Source: JABDJX01 sp039942715
GTDB taxonomy: Bacteria > Pseudomonadota > Alphaproteobacteria > Rhodobacterales > Rhodobacteraceae
Assembly (NCBI GenBank): GCA_039942715.1
Contig: JBDVBY010000010.1
Coordinates: forward strand, 1-64,000
Direction of reading: 5' to 3'
DNA: 64,000 bases
The notes under the pieces: generated by a model
What the model saw: only the letters and a program-made list of their open reading frames with translations
Told to the model about the DNA's origin: nothing
Database searches by the model: none
In this document: piece by piece, positions 32,878 to 41,097 of the stretch
Layout of the letters: each line of letters starts with the position of its first letter
Numbering within the stretch: the first letter of the stretch is position 1
Position numbers and translations under genes: made by a program

Positions 32878-34545
32878 CTAAAGCGCTTCATTTTCATCGC
32901 CTTCAGGTGTCAATCTTGAACTCAGCAACTGACCTTCACGATGAAGTATCGGATGGGCAACTGTTACAATCCAAGAATTGAGTTCCTTTAAAGAATAGGC
33001 CGTTTCAAGATGAATGTCTGACGACTGAAAACTGTCAGTCTCTCCCGCCGTAAGCCGCTTAAGATGCTCCTTGCGACTGTCTCTTTCCATTTGGCCCATG
33101 GCCGCCTTTTGCTCAATTAAAAGTCGCGCGCTTTCTATGTCATCACTCACCAAAACATTGGTAGCCGTAGCGAGGTTGGCCAACACCTGTTGATGGATAC
33201 GCTCCAACTCTGCGCGCCCCGGCTTGCTGAAACTTAGGCCGGACTTTGCTTTTTCGGCGGCAAGCGGCGCAAGTCTTTTAACGACAATGTCTCCGGCAGC
33301 TTCAAGTGCAATCGCATAATCAACCAAAGCGCGCAATTCGCGCATTTGTGTTTTGGTCATTTCATCGTGTGGCATCGAAGCGGAATATCGGCGGATTTCA
33401 TCCAGAGCGGTATTTATCGCATCGTCTTCCATGCGGAGGTGTTGTTTAGCCTCGCTATCATAAGATCGGTAAAGGTCCATTACCGGATTCAGCATAATAA
33501 ACAGGATATCAGCCATGCGCAGCACCTCTCGACGCAGGCTGGCAAGGGATCGGTTGGGCGAATCTAAGGCGCTTTCATCCAAAGCGCTGGAGTGTCGAGG
33601 AGCTGTCTTATCATTGGATGCATCTGGCACAATGGCTTTCAAAGGCCGCTCAAGAATTGCAGCGAAAGGCAGGCCCAGTACTACGAAAAAGTTGAAGAAG
33701 ATGTGCAGCATCACAAGCGATTGGCCCGCCGCCCACCCTTCAGGCGGCAGCGACAAAGGCAAAAACGTCAAAACAGCCAGCGCCAACAATGAAGCGGTAC
33801 CCCGCAAAAGCAAGTTGGCCAAGACAACGCGCCGCGCAGCAGGAGCCATGTCGCGACCGAGCCATACGGGAATAAGTGCCGACCCTAGGTTTGCGCCCAA
33901 CACAATGGCCGCGCCCACGCTGAATGGCAAAGCTCCAAGGCTGATGACAGTAACGACCATTAGAACTGCCGCGACCGAAGAATGCATGATAAAAGCCAAT
34001 GCGACGCCGAGTAAAAAAGCGGTCAGCGGGTCGCTTTGCAACCAGTCTGACAAAGCAGGCAGCATGCTGCTGTCTTGAATTGGCTGGATGGCTTCGCGCA
34101 AGAACCTGAGCGCGATCAGGATAAAGGCGACGCCGAGGATGATGCGACCTGCCTGTTTGAAACTGCGCCTTTCGGTTTTCAGGAAAAGTACACCACCAAC
34201 GGTCAGGAACACAGGCACGAGCCAATCAACCTTCAGCGATAGGATTTGGATCAACAAAGCTGATCCAAGGTCTCCTCCAAGTACAATCGCAACAGCTGGC
34301 AAAAACGCGATGGCCCCGCTTGCGGCAAATCCAGCCGCCAGAAGCGCCACGGCCGCCGAGCTTTGAAGAACAATAGCGAGTGCAGTACCAAGCGGCACAA
34401 GCCGCGCCGGTGTTTGCTCGCTCGTAAGGAGGCGACGAAAAGAAGCGCCGAAAGCACGCTCGATTCCTGTGCGGACCATGCGGACTGCGAACAGCAACAA
34501 GAAAGTAGCGCCGAATAATTGAATGAGGAACTCAAGAATTACCAT
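32878..34545 (-). CDS. Na/Pi cotransporter-family protein with PhoU-like domain (probable phosphate exporter)
   Basis: A 555-residue protein of the NptA/YjbB family. Two inverted Na/Pi repeats cover about 1-150 and 160-300, each with a QSS-type motif (VLQSSAAVALLAAG and IMHSSVAAVLMVVTV; the second has His in place of Gln). Residues about 335-530 are helical and PhoU-like. E. coli YjbB of this architecture exports phosphate. It is the last gene of the phosphonate operon, one base after the DMT transporter stop. Phosphonate use as a C or N source releases more phosphate than needed, so export is an attractive inference. A bypass importer role cannot be excluded. Confidence 0.88.
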   Translation of the reverse strand: MVILEFLIQLFGATFLLLFAVRMVRTGIERAFGASFRRLLTSEQTPARLVPLGTALAIVLQSSAAVALLAAGFAASGAIAFLPAVAIVLGGDLGSALLIQILSLKVDWLVPVFLTVGGVLFLKTERRSFKQAGRIILGVAFILIALRFLREAIQPIQDSSMLPALSDWLQSDPLTAFLLGVALAFIMHSSVAAVLMVVTVISLGALPFSVGAAIVLGANLGSALIPVWLGRDMAPAARRVVLANLLLRGTASLLALAVLTFLPLSLPPEGWAAGQSLVMLHIFFNFFVVLGLPFAAILERPLKAIVPDASNDKTAPRHSSALDESALDSPNRSLASLRREVLRMADILFIMLNPVMDLYRSYDSEAKQHLRMEDDAINTALDEIRRYSASMPHDEMTKTQMRELRALVDYAIALEAAGDIVVKRLAPLAAEKAKSGLSFSKPGRAELERIHQQVLANLATATNVLVSDDIESARLLIEQKAAMGQMERDSRKEHLKRLTAGETDSFQSSDIHLETAYSLKELNSWIVTVAHPILHREGQLLSSRLTPEGDENEAL

Positions 34546-34546
34546 A

Positions 34547-35374
34547 TCAGGACATAGTTAGCAAAATAATGCCGCAGGCCACCACACCTGAAGCTAAAAG
34601 TCGGCGGCCAATCGGGCGCTCATGAAACCACAGGACACCAAAGAGGGCTGCGAAGATGACAGAAGTTTCTCGCAGGGCTGACACAACACCGAGTGGCGCA
34701 AGAGTTTTGGCATATAGAACAAGAGCATAGGCCAGTCCCGACAAAGCACCCCCCGACAATCCTATGACAAGGTTGCGTGCCGTAGCTGTCCGAACGCGGG
34801 GCCAACGCGTGAAGAAAATGAAAAATGTCACACCTATCTCAGCAATAAAAAGCCACGCGATGTAGCCAAGCGGGCTTCCGGATAGGCGTATGCCTATACC
34901 GTCAACGATCGAGTAAAACGCGATGATCATCGACGTCACAAGAGCCGCGCCCAGCGCACGGGAATCGGCGTTGCGCACCGCAGCCAGTAGAAAGATGCCA
35001 CTGGACACGGTGGCTATAGCGATCCACCCCAGTATCGGCAGTTGCTCATCAGCCCAAACCAGCGCACCAAGTGCCACAAGGATAGGGGCGCCTCCACGCG
35101 CAATAGGATAGACCAACGACAGGTCACCAAACCGATAAGCGATGGAAAGAAAATAGTAATAGCCCCAATGAACGACTGTCGAGGCAATGATGAATGGCAC
35201 CGCGTCGATCGAAGGTAGAGGCACGAACATCGCCAATATTACACCTGGAACGACATGACCTAAAGAGATTAGCGCCAGCATCACTGCTCTGTCACCAGCG
35301 CCTTTGACAAGTGCATTCCATGTGGCATGCAGCACCGCGGCCGCCATCACCAGTGCTGCGGGAAAGGCAGTCAA
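34547..35374 (-). CDS. DMT-superfamily (EamA) transporter in the phosphonate operon
   Basis: A 275-residue protein of ten hydrophobic segments in two EamA repeats. VLHATWNALVKGAGDRAVML near the start and GDLSLVYPIARGGAPILVAL are characteristic. The start read here is TTG at 35374, overlapping the PbfA-like stop in TTGA. An ATG at 35347 would shorten the first helix. Such proteins export or import small amines, amino acids or metabolites. Its place between the PbfA-like lyase and the Na/Pi protein suggests movement of a phosphonate, an amino product or acetate-like metabolite, unproven. Confidence 0.85.
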   Translation of the reverse strand: MTAFPAALVMAAAVLHATWNALVKGAGDRAVMLALISLGHVVPGVILAMFVPLPSIDAVPFIIASTVVHWGYYYFLSIAYRFGDLSLVYPIARGGAPILVALGALVWADEQLPILGWIAIATVSSGIFLLAAVRNADSRALGAALVTSMIIAFYSIVDGIGIRLSGSPLGYIAWLFIAEIGVTFFIFFTRWPRVRTATARNLVIGLSGGALSGLAYALVLYAKTLAPLGVVSALRETSVIFAALFGVLWFHERPIGRRLLASGVVACGIILLTMS

Positions 35375-36717
35375 ACGGCCGCTCGTACAGCATTCTCGAT
35401 AATGCTCAGGGCTTTGTTCAGATCTTCCTGCGCAATTGTCAAAGGAGGGGACAGGGTCAGCACGCTTCCGGCCGAAATCTTGAAAGACAGTCCTTCAGCA
35501 AGGCAGCCGTAATATATCTGCTCGGTCCGGGCATGATCCGGTTCGCGGGTTTCCTTGTCTGATACAATTTCGACGCCGAACATCAGACCACGGCCACGGA
35601 TATCCCCGACGATCGGACAGGTTTCCAAGGTGTCACGCAACCGGTTCATGGCTTTGGCGCCAAGAGTTGCCGAGCGCTCCACCAACCCCTCATCTTCGAT
35701 GATGTCCAACGTCGTCAACGCCGCGCGCGCCGTGACCGGGTTCTTTTCGTGAGTATAATGTCCGATGGCAAAATCACCGGCCACATCAAGATCAGCGCGC
35801 GCAAGTACGGCTGCGATAGGTAGAACGCCTCCCCCAAGCGCTTTGCCAAGTGTGATAATATCGGGCGTCACCGCGTCGTGGTCATAGGCGAAGAAACGAC
35901 CGGTTTTGCCAAGCCCGGTTGGAATTTCATCCATGATCAAAATCGTATTGTGCGCTCTGCAACTTGCCTCGACTTTGCTCCAATATCCTTTTGGGGGCAC
36001 CACTGGCACTGCACGCATCGGTTCGGCAATCAAAGCGGCGGTATCGGTTTCGCGGTTCAGCGTGAAGTCGACCATATTGGCACACGCAAGCCCGCAACTG
36101 TCTGGCCCGGCATGACCATAGGCGCAATGATAGCAATGAAAAGGTGCTACGTGTTCGGCACCGGGCAAAAGTGGCCCGGCGATCTGGCTGCGAAACGTGG
36201 CCTCACCGCCGACGCTAGATGCGCCGAAACCCGCCCCATGGAAGGCGTCCCAGAAAGACAAAGTCTTGAACCTTCCCGTGGCGGCGCGTGCGATTTTCAG
36301 GGCAACCTCGTTCGCGTCAGAGCCTCCAGTCGTGAACAATACCTTTGCCGGCCAAGGTGCCAATGAGCCAAGGCGCTCGGCAAGCGTTGTGGCGACATCG
36401 TTGGTGAACCGACGCGGCGAAAAAGACAACTGGTCAAGCTGATCCTTGATTGCTGCTAACAAACGCGGGTGGCCGTATCCGATGTGGTGGACGCTGTTGC
36501 CATGGAAATCCATGTATCGGCGACCGGCGGTATCTTCGATCCAGATGCCTTTCGCCTTGGCGATGGTCGAGACACAGGGGCTGGATAGAGACTGGTGCAA
36601 GAAGGCGTCGGCGTCGCGTCCCAGCAAGTCGCGGGTCTCATTGTGAGTTTCACGCGCCGCCCATGTCTGGCGAGCATCCGAAGTGTTACTTTCGCCTTCA
36701 GTGTGGACATCAACCAT
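35371..36717 (-). CDS. pbfA: Class III PLP enzyme, probable (R)-1-hydroxy-2-aminoethylphosphonate ammonia-lyase
   Basis: A 448-residue class III aminotransferase-fold protein from the ATG at 36717. FTTGGSDANEVALKIA binds PLP phosphate, Asp263 in IMDEIPTGLGKTGR contacts the ring and Lys292 in ITLGKALGGG is the Schiff-base lysine. Four cysteines at 195, 198, 208 and 212 (CYHC and CGLAC) form an unusual cluster. In phosphonate clusters this family includes PbfA, which turns (R)-1-hydroxy-2-aminoethylphosphonate into phosphonoacetaldehyde and ammonia, feeding PhnY and PhnA encoded upstream. Assignment rests on fold plus context; an AEP-linked transaminase is the alternative. It overlaps the HD-oxygenase gene by eight bases. 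Confidence 0.78.
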   Translation of the reverse strand: MVDVHTEGESNTSDARQTWAARETHNETRDLLGRDADAFLHQSLSSPCVSTIAKAKGIWIEDTAGRRYMDFHGNSVHHIGYGHPRLLAAIKDQLDQLSFSPRRFTNDVATTLAERLGSLAPWPAKVLFTTGGSDANEVALKIARAATGRFKTLSFWDAFHGAGFGASSVGGEATFRSQIAGPLLPGAEHVAPFHCYHCAYGHAGPDSCGLACANMVDFTLNRETDTAALIAEPMRAVPVVPPKGYWSKVEASCRAHNTILIMDEIPTGLGKTGRFFAYDHDAVTPDIITLGKALGGGVLPIAAVLARADLDVAGDFAIGHYTHEKNPVTARAALTTLDIIEDEGLVERSATLGAKAMNRLRDTLETCPIVGDIRGRGLMFGVEIVSDKETREPDHARTEQIYYGCLAEGLSFKISAGSVLTLSPPLTIAQEDLNKALSIIENAVRAAV

Positions 36718-37270
36718 TTCGCACCCGTTCCAGCAGGGGAATGTAGTGCGCAAAATCCGGGGTTTGCATGTCGGGATCCTTGCCGCCTTCGTCCCATATA
36801 CGAACGCGGACAGCCTCCCGGAAATGCGGCTCCGCTTCGAACGTTGCGACATCCTCGGCACTCATCGGGCCACCCTGCAGGTGCAACGTGTGCACCGACG
36901 CTGGCGACAGACGGTCAAAGTAAGCCGGGTCCGTGGCGCAGAGATAACGTTTCGCGGCGACATGCAAGCGGACGCAATCGACGATAACGGGCGGAAAGAA
37001 ATGTTTCAGCACTTCACCCCCCGCATCGTCGTGGTGGTTGTCTTCCGTATCATCGGGCGAATAAGGGCCAAACTCTGACGTGTAATGGCCGATGTCATGC
37101 AAAAGAGCGGCGGCAATCAAATTGTCCGGCGCGCCCTCAGCCTCGGCCAACGCGGCACCCTGCAGCATGTGTTGCGCCATGGTGACTGGTTCGCCCAGAT
37201 AAGTTTCTGCACCGCGTCGCTCGAAGATATCGGCGATAAAAGCCACAATGGTTTCGCGGCTCGGGATCAC
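36710..37270 (-). CDS. tmpB: HD-domain mixed-valent di-iron oxygenase, TmpB/PhnZ-like
   Basis: A 186-residue HD protein. The residues I recall as the PhnZ active site line up almost number for number: Tyr24 and Glu27 in TYLGEPV, His34, His58-Asp59 in LLHDIGH, His80, His103, Lys107 and Asp160. PhnZ and TmpB use two irons and O2 to split the C-P bond of alpha-hydroxy phosphonates, giving glycine (PhnZ) or glycine betaine (TmpB) plus phosphate. Pairing with a gamma-butyrobetaine hydroxylase-like TmpA rather than a PhyH-like PhnY* favours TmpB. The start is GTG at 37270, overlapping the TmpA stop. It is cytoplasmic. Confidence 0.85.
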   Translation of the reverse strand: MIPSRETIVAFIADIFERRGAETYLGEPVTMAQHMLQGAALAEAEGAPDNLIAAALLHDIGHYTSEFGPYSPDDTEDNHHDDAGGEVLKHFFPPVIVDCVRLHVAAKRYLCATDPAYFDRLSPASVHTLHLQGGPMSAEDVATFEAEPHFREAVRVRIWDEGGKDPDMQTPDFAHYIPLLERVRNG

Positions 37271-38388
37271 GCCGCCTCCAATGCAGCGAGGGTAGACAGC
37301 AACCCATCCTTGTCCGCGTAGCAGCCTTGCAACCAGCGTGACCCGCCCGAGGAAAACGCGGAGCGGGCGTGCAAAACGCGGGTGTTGTCGACGATAAAGG
37401 CTTCACCTGGTTGCAGTCGAAAGCTGATTTGGCTCTCGGGAGCGTCGATAATTTCGCCTAAGCGGCGAAGTGCTGCATACCACCCGTCCAATTCGTCGAA
37501 AGGGATGTCTGTAACAGCTGCCATTGAACGGTTATTGAAACGGATCGCAATCACCTCGCCATCTGGCCCGCGCTCGATGATAGGGCGCTTAGCGGTCAGT
37601 TTGACGCCACTCGTGCCTGCATATTCGAACCGGGCTGGATGGTCCGACAGCAACTCGAAAGCCTGCGGGTCTTCTTGCCGCAATGACTCAACAGCAGCGA
37701 ACCCATCCACAACGGCGCTTTCGCCACCATCGACCGTGTTTTCAAGGCACGCCAGCACCTGCAGTCCGGGCACTGGGTCACGGTAAGGGTTGTCAGTGTG
37801 GGCCTGTAAACCAAGATTAGTATAGGCAAGGTTGTTCGGTTTCACTTCCGAGCGCACATCGAACCAGCGGCCATAATTTGTCTCGCGAATGTGGCCGAAG
37901 AGTTTCACAACACTCTCAAGACTGCCTGACGTTGTCGCCAGCCCGGACACGACAGCTACCCCGTCGCGGGCAACAGCATGGAGCCAGGTTTGAAGGGCCG
38001 AAGAGTCCGACTGCAACGCAATAATACTATTGGATTGTGGTTCAAGATCAGAACGCCAGAGCTTCACGTCATCAGGCCACACCCTTCGTGTAGGCGCATG
38101 GTCGTAAATGTGGGCAAGCAACCAATCCCGCGAAAACTGCGTTGCGTGGCCACCCGTGAAAGAGACGTCAAGCATGCTGCCAGACACTGTGGCGCTTTTG
38201 ATAGCCACGTTTTTAGGAATGTCAGCCAGCGCTATCAAACGCTGTCCATTCGATGGGTCTCTGGTTTTGGCATCGGGCGCATTGTCGCGCAGCCAGATGG
38301 CGTGAAACCGAGCCTCGCGACCGTCGCAGAAACGTAGTCGGACGGCGTTGCCGCCGTCCAGAATATCCGCGTCGCTCAGGTCGGCCAT
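37267..38388 (-). CDS. tmpA: Fe(II)/2-oxoglutarate dioxygenase, TmpA-like (gamma-butyrobetaine hydroxylase fold)
   Basis: A 373-residue two-domain oxygenase. Residues about 10-95 form the DUF971/GBBH-like N-domain (RFHAIWLRDNAPDA), and about 125-365 the TauD-like catalytic domain with His197-x-Asp199 (LQAHTDNPYRDPV), His340 (TRVLHARSAF) and Arg351. The zinc cysteines usual in the GBBH N-domain are absent here. TmpA hydroxylates 2-(trimethylamino)ethylphosphonate at C1 for cleavage by TmpB. Plain gamma-butyrobetaine or trimethyllysine hydroxylase is the alternative, but the phosphonate operon and adjacent HD oxygenase favour TmpA. It overlaps phnY by 13 bases and tmpB by four. Confidence 0.83.
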   Translation of the reverse strand: MADLSDADILDGGNAVRLRFCDGREARFHAIWLRDNAPDAKTRDPSNGQRLIALADIPKNVAIKSATVSGSMLDVSFTGGHATQFSRDWLLAHIYDHAPTRRVWPDDVKLWRSDLEPQSNSIIALQSDSSALQTWLHAVARDGVAVVSGLATTSGSLESVVKLFGHIRETNYGRWFDVRSEVKPNNLAYTNLGLQAHTDNPYRDPVPGLQVLACLENTVDGGESAVVDGFAAVESLRQEDPQAFELLSDHPARFEYAGTSGVKLTAKRPIIERGPDGEVIAIRFNNRSMAAVTDIPFDELDGWYAALRRLGEIIDAPESQISFRLQPGEAFIVDNTRVLHARSAFSSGGSRWLQGCYADKDGLLSTLAALEAA

Positions 38389-39830
38389 GGCAGCGAATAG
38401 GTTTTGACGTTTGTGAAGAATTTCATCGCTTCGATTACGCCTTCCTTCACGCCATTGCCGCTGTCTTTGATCCCTCCGAAGGGAGACATCTCGATTCTGT
38501 AGCCGGGTTGTTCCCAGATGTTGCAGGTGCCTACATCAAGGCCGTTGATATAGGCGATTGCCCGATTCAGATCGTTGGTGCAGACGCCAGACGACAAGCC
38601 AAAATCAGTAGAATTTGAGATTGCCATCACTTCGTCGTCGTCATCGGGCACTCGGACAATTGGTATGATAGGGCCGAAGGTTTCTTCCATCACCAACTCG
38701 CTGTCATGGGGCACATGATCAACCACAATTGGTGGCAACAGCGCGCCCTGACGTCCGGGATGATAAAGGATTTTCGCACCTGCCTCTTCGGCCATGAAAA
38801 CGCGCTTTTCGAACAGTTCGGCAGCTACGTCGTGGATCACACATCCAAGTTCCGTTTCGGGATCCTGAGGATCTCCGAACTTGATCTTCTTCGCTTTCTC
38901 CAGAACCAAAGGCACGAATTTGTCCGCCACGCTTTCCTGCACAAGAATGCGTTTTACAGCGGTACAGCGCTGGCCCGAGTTGCCGGTGGCGCCCGCGACG
39001 GCAATCGTCGCTGCCTTGTCCAAATCGGCCTCTGTCAGGTCATTGCAAATGATCAGAGGATCATTGCCACCAAGCTCCAGCGCAGTTCGCTTGTAAGCCG
39101 CCTTTTCGGCGATCATCTTGCCGACAGGAACGCCACCAGTGAAGGTAATGATGTCGATGTTGTCATTGCTGATCATCTCATCGCCAATGTCAGCAGGCAT
39201 TCCGGTGACGATCTGGAACATCTCGGGCGGCAGTCCTGCTTCATAAAGGATATCTGCCAACGCAATAGCCGTTAGCGGCGTCAATTCAGTCGGCTTGCAA
39301 ACCATGCAGTTGTTCGTCGCAATCGAGGGCGCAATCTTATGACTAACCATGTTCAAAGGGTGGTTGAACGGTGTGATCGCACTGATCGCGCGCACTGGTT
39401 CGCGCTTGGTAAAGATCTTGCGATCCTTGCCGTTGTGCGTGAGATCACAGGAAAAAATTTCGCCGTCGTCCATCATCGATTGACCTGCCGCAAACTGATA
39501 AACATCTTGCGCACGTTTGGTTTCATAGATCGCGTGCTGGTGACAGATCCCCAGTTCCAGCGTCAGCCATTTCGCCAGATACTCGCGTTTCTCGCCGATC
39601 AGCACAGCAGTGCGGTTCAGAATTTCGCTGCGCTCATACCGCGATAGGGTCGGTGTATAGTTCGCGGCAATTTCAAACGCCTTTGCGGCATGCTCGGCCG
39701 TGCCTGCAGGGACCGTGCCGATAACTTCATTGGTGTATGGATATTTCACCTCTACCACATTGTCCGTGAAGACGATCTCGCCACCAATGCGCATGCCTTC
39801 GGCGCGGAAATCTGTGTTCTGGTTGTTCAT
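38376..39830 (-). CDS. phnY: Phosphonoacetaldehyde dehydrogenase (PhnY)
   Basis: A 484-residue aldehyde dehydrogenase. Asn156 in TPFNHPLN stabilises the intermediate, Glu252 in ALELGGND is the general base and Cys289 in GNSGQRCTA the nucleophile. In phosphonate operons with PhnW and PhnA, this family member oxidises phosphonoacetaldehyde to phosphonoacetate with NAD+. It overlaps phnA by four bases upstream and tmpA downstream. It could also accept aldehyde from the PbfA-like lyase, so it is the point where the AEP and hydroxy-AEP routes merge. Confidence 0.92.
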   Translation of the reverse strand: MNNQNTDFRAEGMRIGGEIVFTDNVVEVKYPYTNEVIGTVPAGTAEHAAKAFEIAANYTPTLSRYERSEILNRTAVLIGEKREYLAKWLTLELGICHQHAIYETKRAQDVYQFAAGQSMMDDGEIFSCDLTHNGKDRKIFTKREPVRAISAITPFNHPLNMVSHKIAPSIATNNCMVCKPTELTPLTAIALADILYEAGLPPEMFQIVTGMPADIGDEMISNDNIDIITFTGGVPVGKMIAEKAAYKRTALELGGNDPLIICNDLTEADLDKAATIAVAGATGNSGQRCTAVKRILVQESVADKFVPLVLEKAKKIKFGDPQDPETELGCVIHDVAAELFEKRVFMAEEAGAKILYHPGRQGALLPPIVVDHVPHDSELVMEETFGPIIPIVRVPDDDDEVMAISNSTDFGLSSGVCTNDLNRAIAYINGLDVGTCNIWEQPGYRIEMSPFGGIKDSGNGVKEGVIEAMKFFTNVKTYSLPWPT

Positions 39831-41089
39831 GCGGGGACCTCTTCCAATGCAGCGGCTGTTGTGGCGTAGAAAAACGCGTCAAAATTACGGAGTGTCGGAG
39901 CATTCGGCAGCTCGATCACACGGTTGACGATGAAAGGGACTTCCTGTTCCGTCAATCCGCCATGACTGCGCAAAGGTTCGCCCAAAGCAGCCAGATCATG
40001 ACGGTGTTCGCTTGTACCAATGGTCATGTTTTCAGTCGATACCATGGTGAGATCACCAATACGATCTGCGGGCAGTTCATATTTTGCGACCGCCTCTTCC
40101 TTGCTTAGTACTTCCAGCATTTCGGGCAACTTTTTGATGCGTGCAATTATATCGGCGCGATCAGCTCCGTCCGGCAAATAGGCGGTAGCGAAGGCTCCCA
40201 GCGCGCCGTGGTGCACGACATACGGATCGGTAATCGGCAAGATTACACGCGCAGCGGCCTCGCCTAACCATTCATCAAAAACGTCCTGCATATAGATGAC
40301 AGATGGTTCTTTGGTAGTCACGTCGTGCTTGGCTTTCATGCCGTGGTCGGCAGTGGTGACAATAGCTGCCCCAAGCGCGTCCAACTCGCCCAAATAGCGG
40401 TCAAACATGGCATAAAAGTCTTTTGCACCTTGTTCTTCGGGCGCAAACTTGTGCTGCACATAATCGGTGGTCGAAAGATACATGACGTCAGGATTCATCT
40501 CTTTGAGCAGCTTCACGCCGGCGGCAAAGACAAACTCTGAAAGCTCGGCAGAATAGACCTCCGGCACAGGCATGCCCAACCAGTCGCTGGCATTGTCGAT
40601 CCCATGTTCGGCCTTGGTGGTTTCGCCGGAACGTTCAGCCGAGAAGGCCACCGCACGACCTTCATCAAACTTCAGTCCCGCGCCCAGCAACGCACGCAGT
40701 TTGTCCTTGGCCGTGACCATGGCAACAGTTGCGCCAGCCTCATAGAATTTGGAAAAGATCGTCGGTGCTCGCAGGAACCGCACATCATTCATCATCACCT
40801 CTTCGCCGGTGTCTGGATCAAACAGAAAGTTGCCGCAGATTCCGTGCACCGATGGCGGACGTCCTGTCGCGATGGACAGGTTGTTGGGATTGGTAAACGA
40901 CGGGATCACCGAATGCGCCAACCGGTCGGTTCCGGTTTCGCGAATGCGTTTCAGGTTTGGCATCAGCCCTTCGGCGATGGCAACCTCAAGGTATTCGGGT
41001 TCGCATCCATCCAAGCAGATGGCAATCGCACAGGTTTTTGGTGCAGGATAAGTTCGGTCGTTTGCAACGACAGGAGTTGTAACTGGCAT
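39827..41089 (-). CDS. phnA: Phosphonoacetate hydrolase (PhnA)
   Basis: A 420-residue member of the alkaline phosphatase superfamily. Asp27 (AICLDGCEPEY) and the nucleophile Thr66 (IPSFTNPNN) are in the N-terminal part, and TTADHGMKAKHD and GTSEHRHDL supply the remaining zinc ligands. PhnA hydrolyses phosphonoacetate to acetate and phosphate. The ATG at 41089 has GAGGAAC six bases before it, eight bases after the PhnW stop, so it is preferred to an upstream TTG. Two zinc ions and no formylglycine are expected. Third-to-last step of AEP mineralisation is supplied by PhnY just downstream in the same operon. Confidence 0.94.
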   Translation of the reverse strand: MPVTTPVVANDRTYPAPKTCAIAICLDGCEPEYLEVAIAEGLMPNLKRIRETGTDRLAHSVIPSFTNPNNLSIATGRPPSVHGICGNFLFDPDTGEEVMMNDVRFLRAPTIFSKFYEAGATVAMVTAKDKLRALLGAGLKFDEGRAVAFSAERSGETTKAEHGIDNASDWLGMPVPEVYSAELSEFVFAAGVKLLKEMNPDVMYLSTTDYVQHKFAPEEQGAKDFYAMFDRYLGELDALGAAIVTTADHGMKAKHDVTTKEPSVIYMQDVFDEWLGEAAARVILPITDPYVVHHGALGAFATAYLPDGADRADIIARIKKLPEMLEVLSKEEAVAKYELPADRIGDLTMVSTENMTIGTSEHRHDLAALGEPLRSHGGLTEQEVPFIVNRVIELPNAPTLRNFDAFFYATTAAALEEVPA

Positions 41090-41097
41090 GTTGTTCC

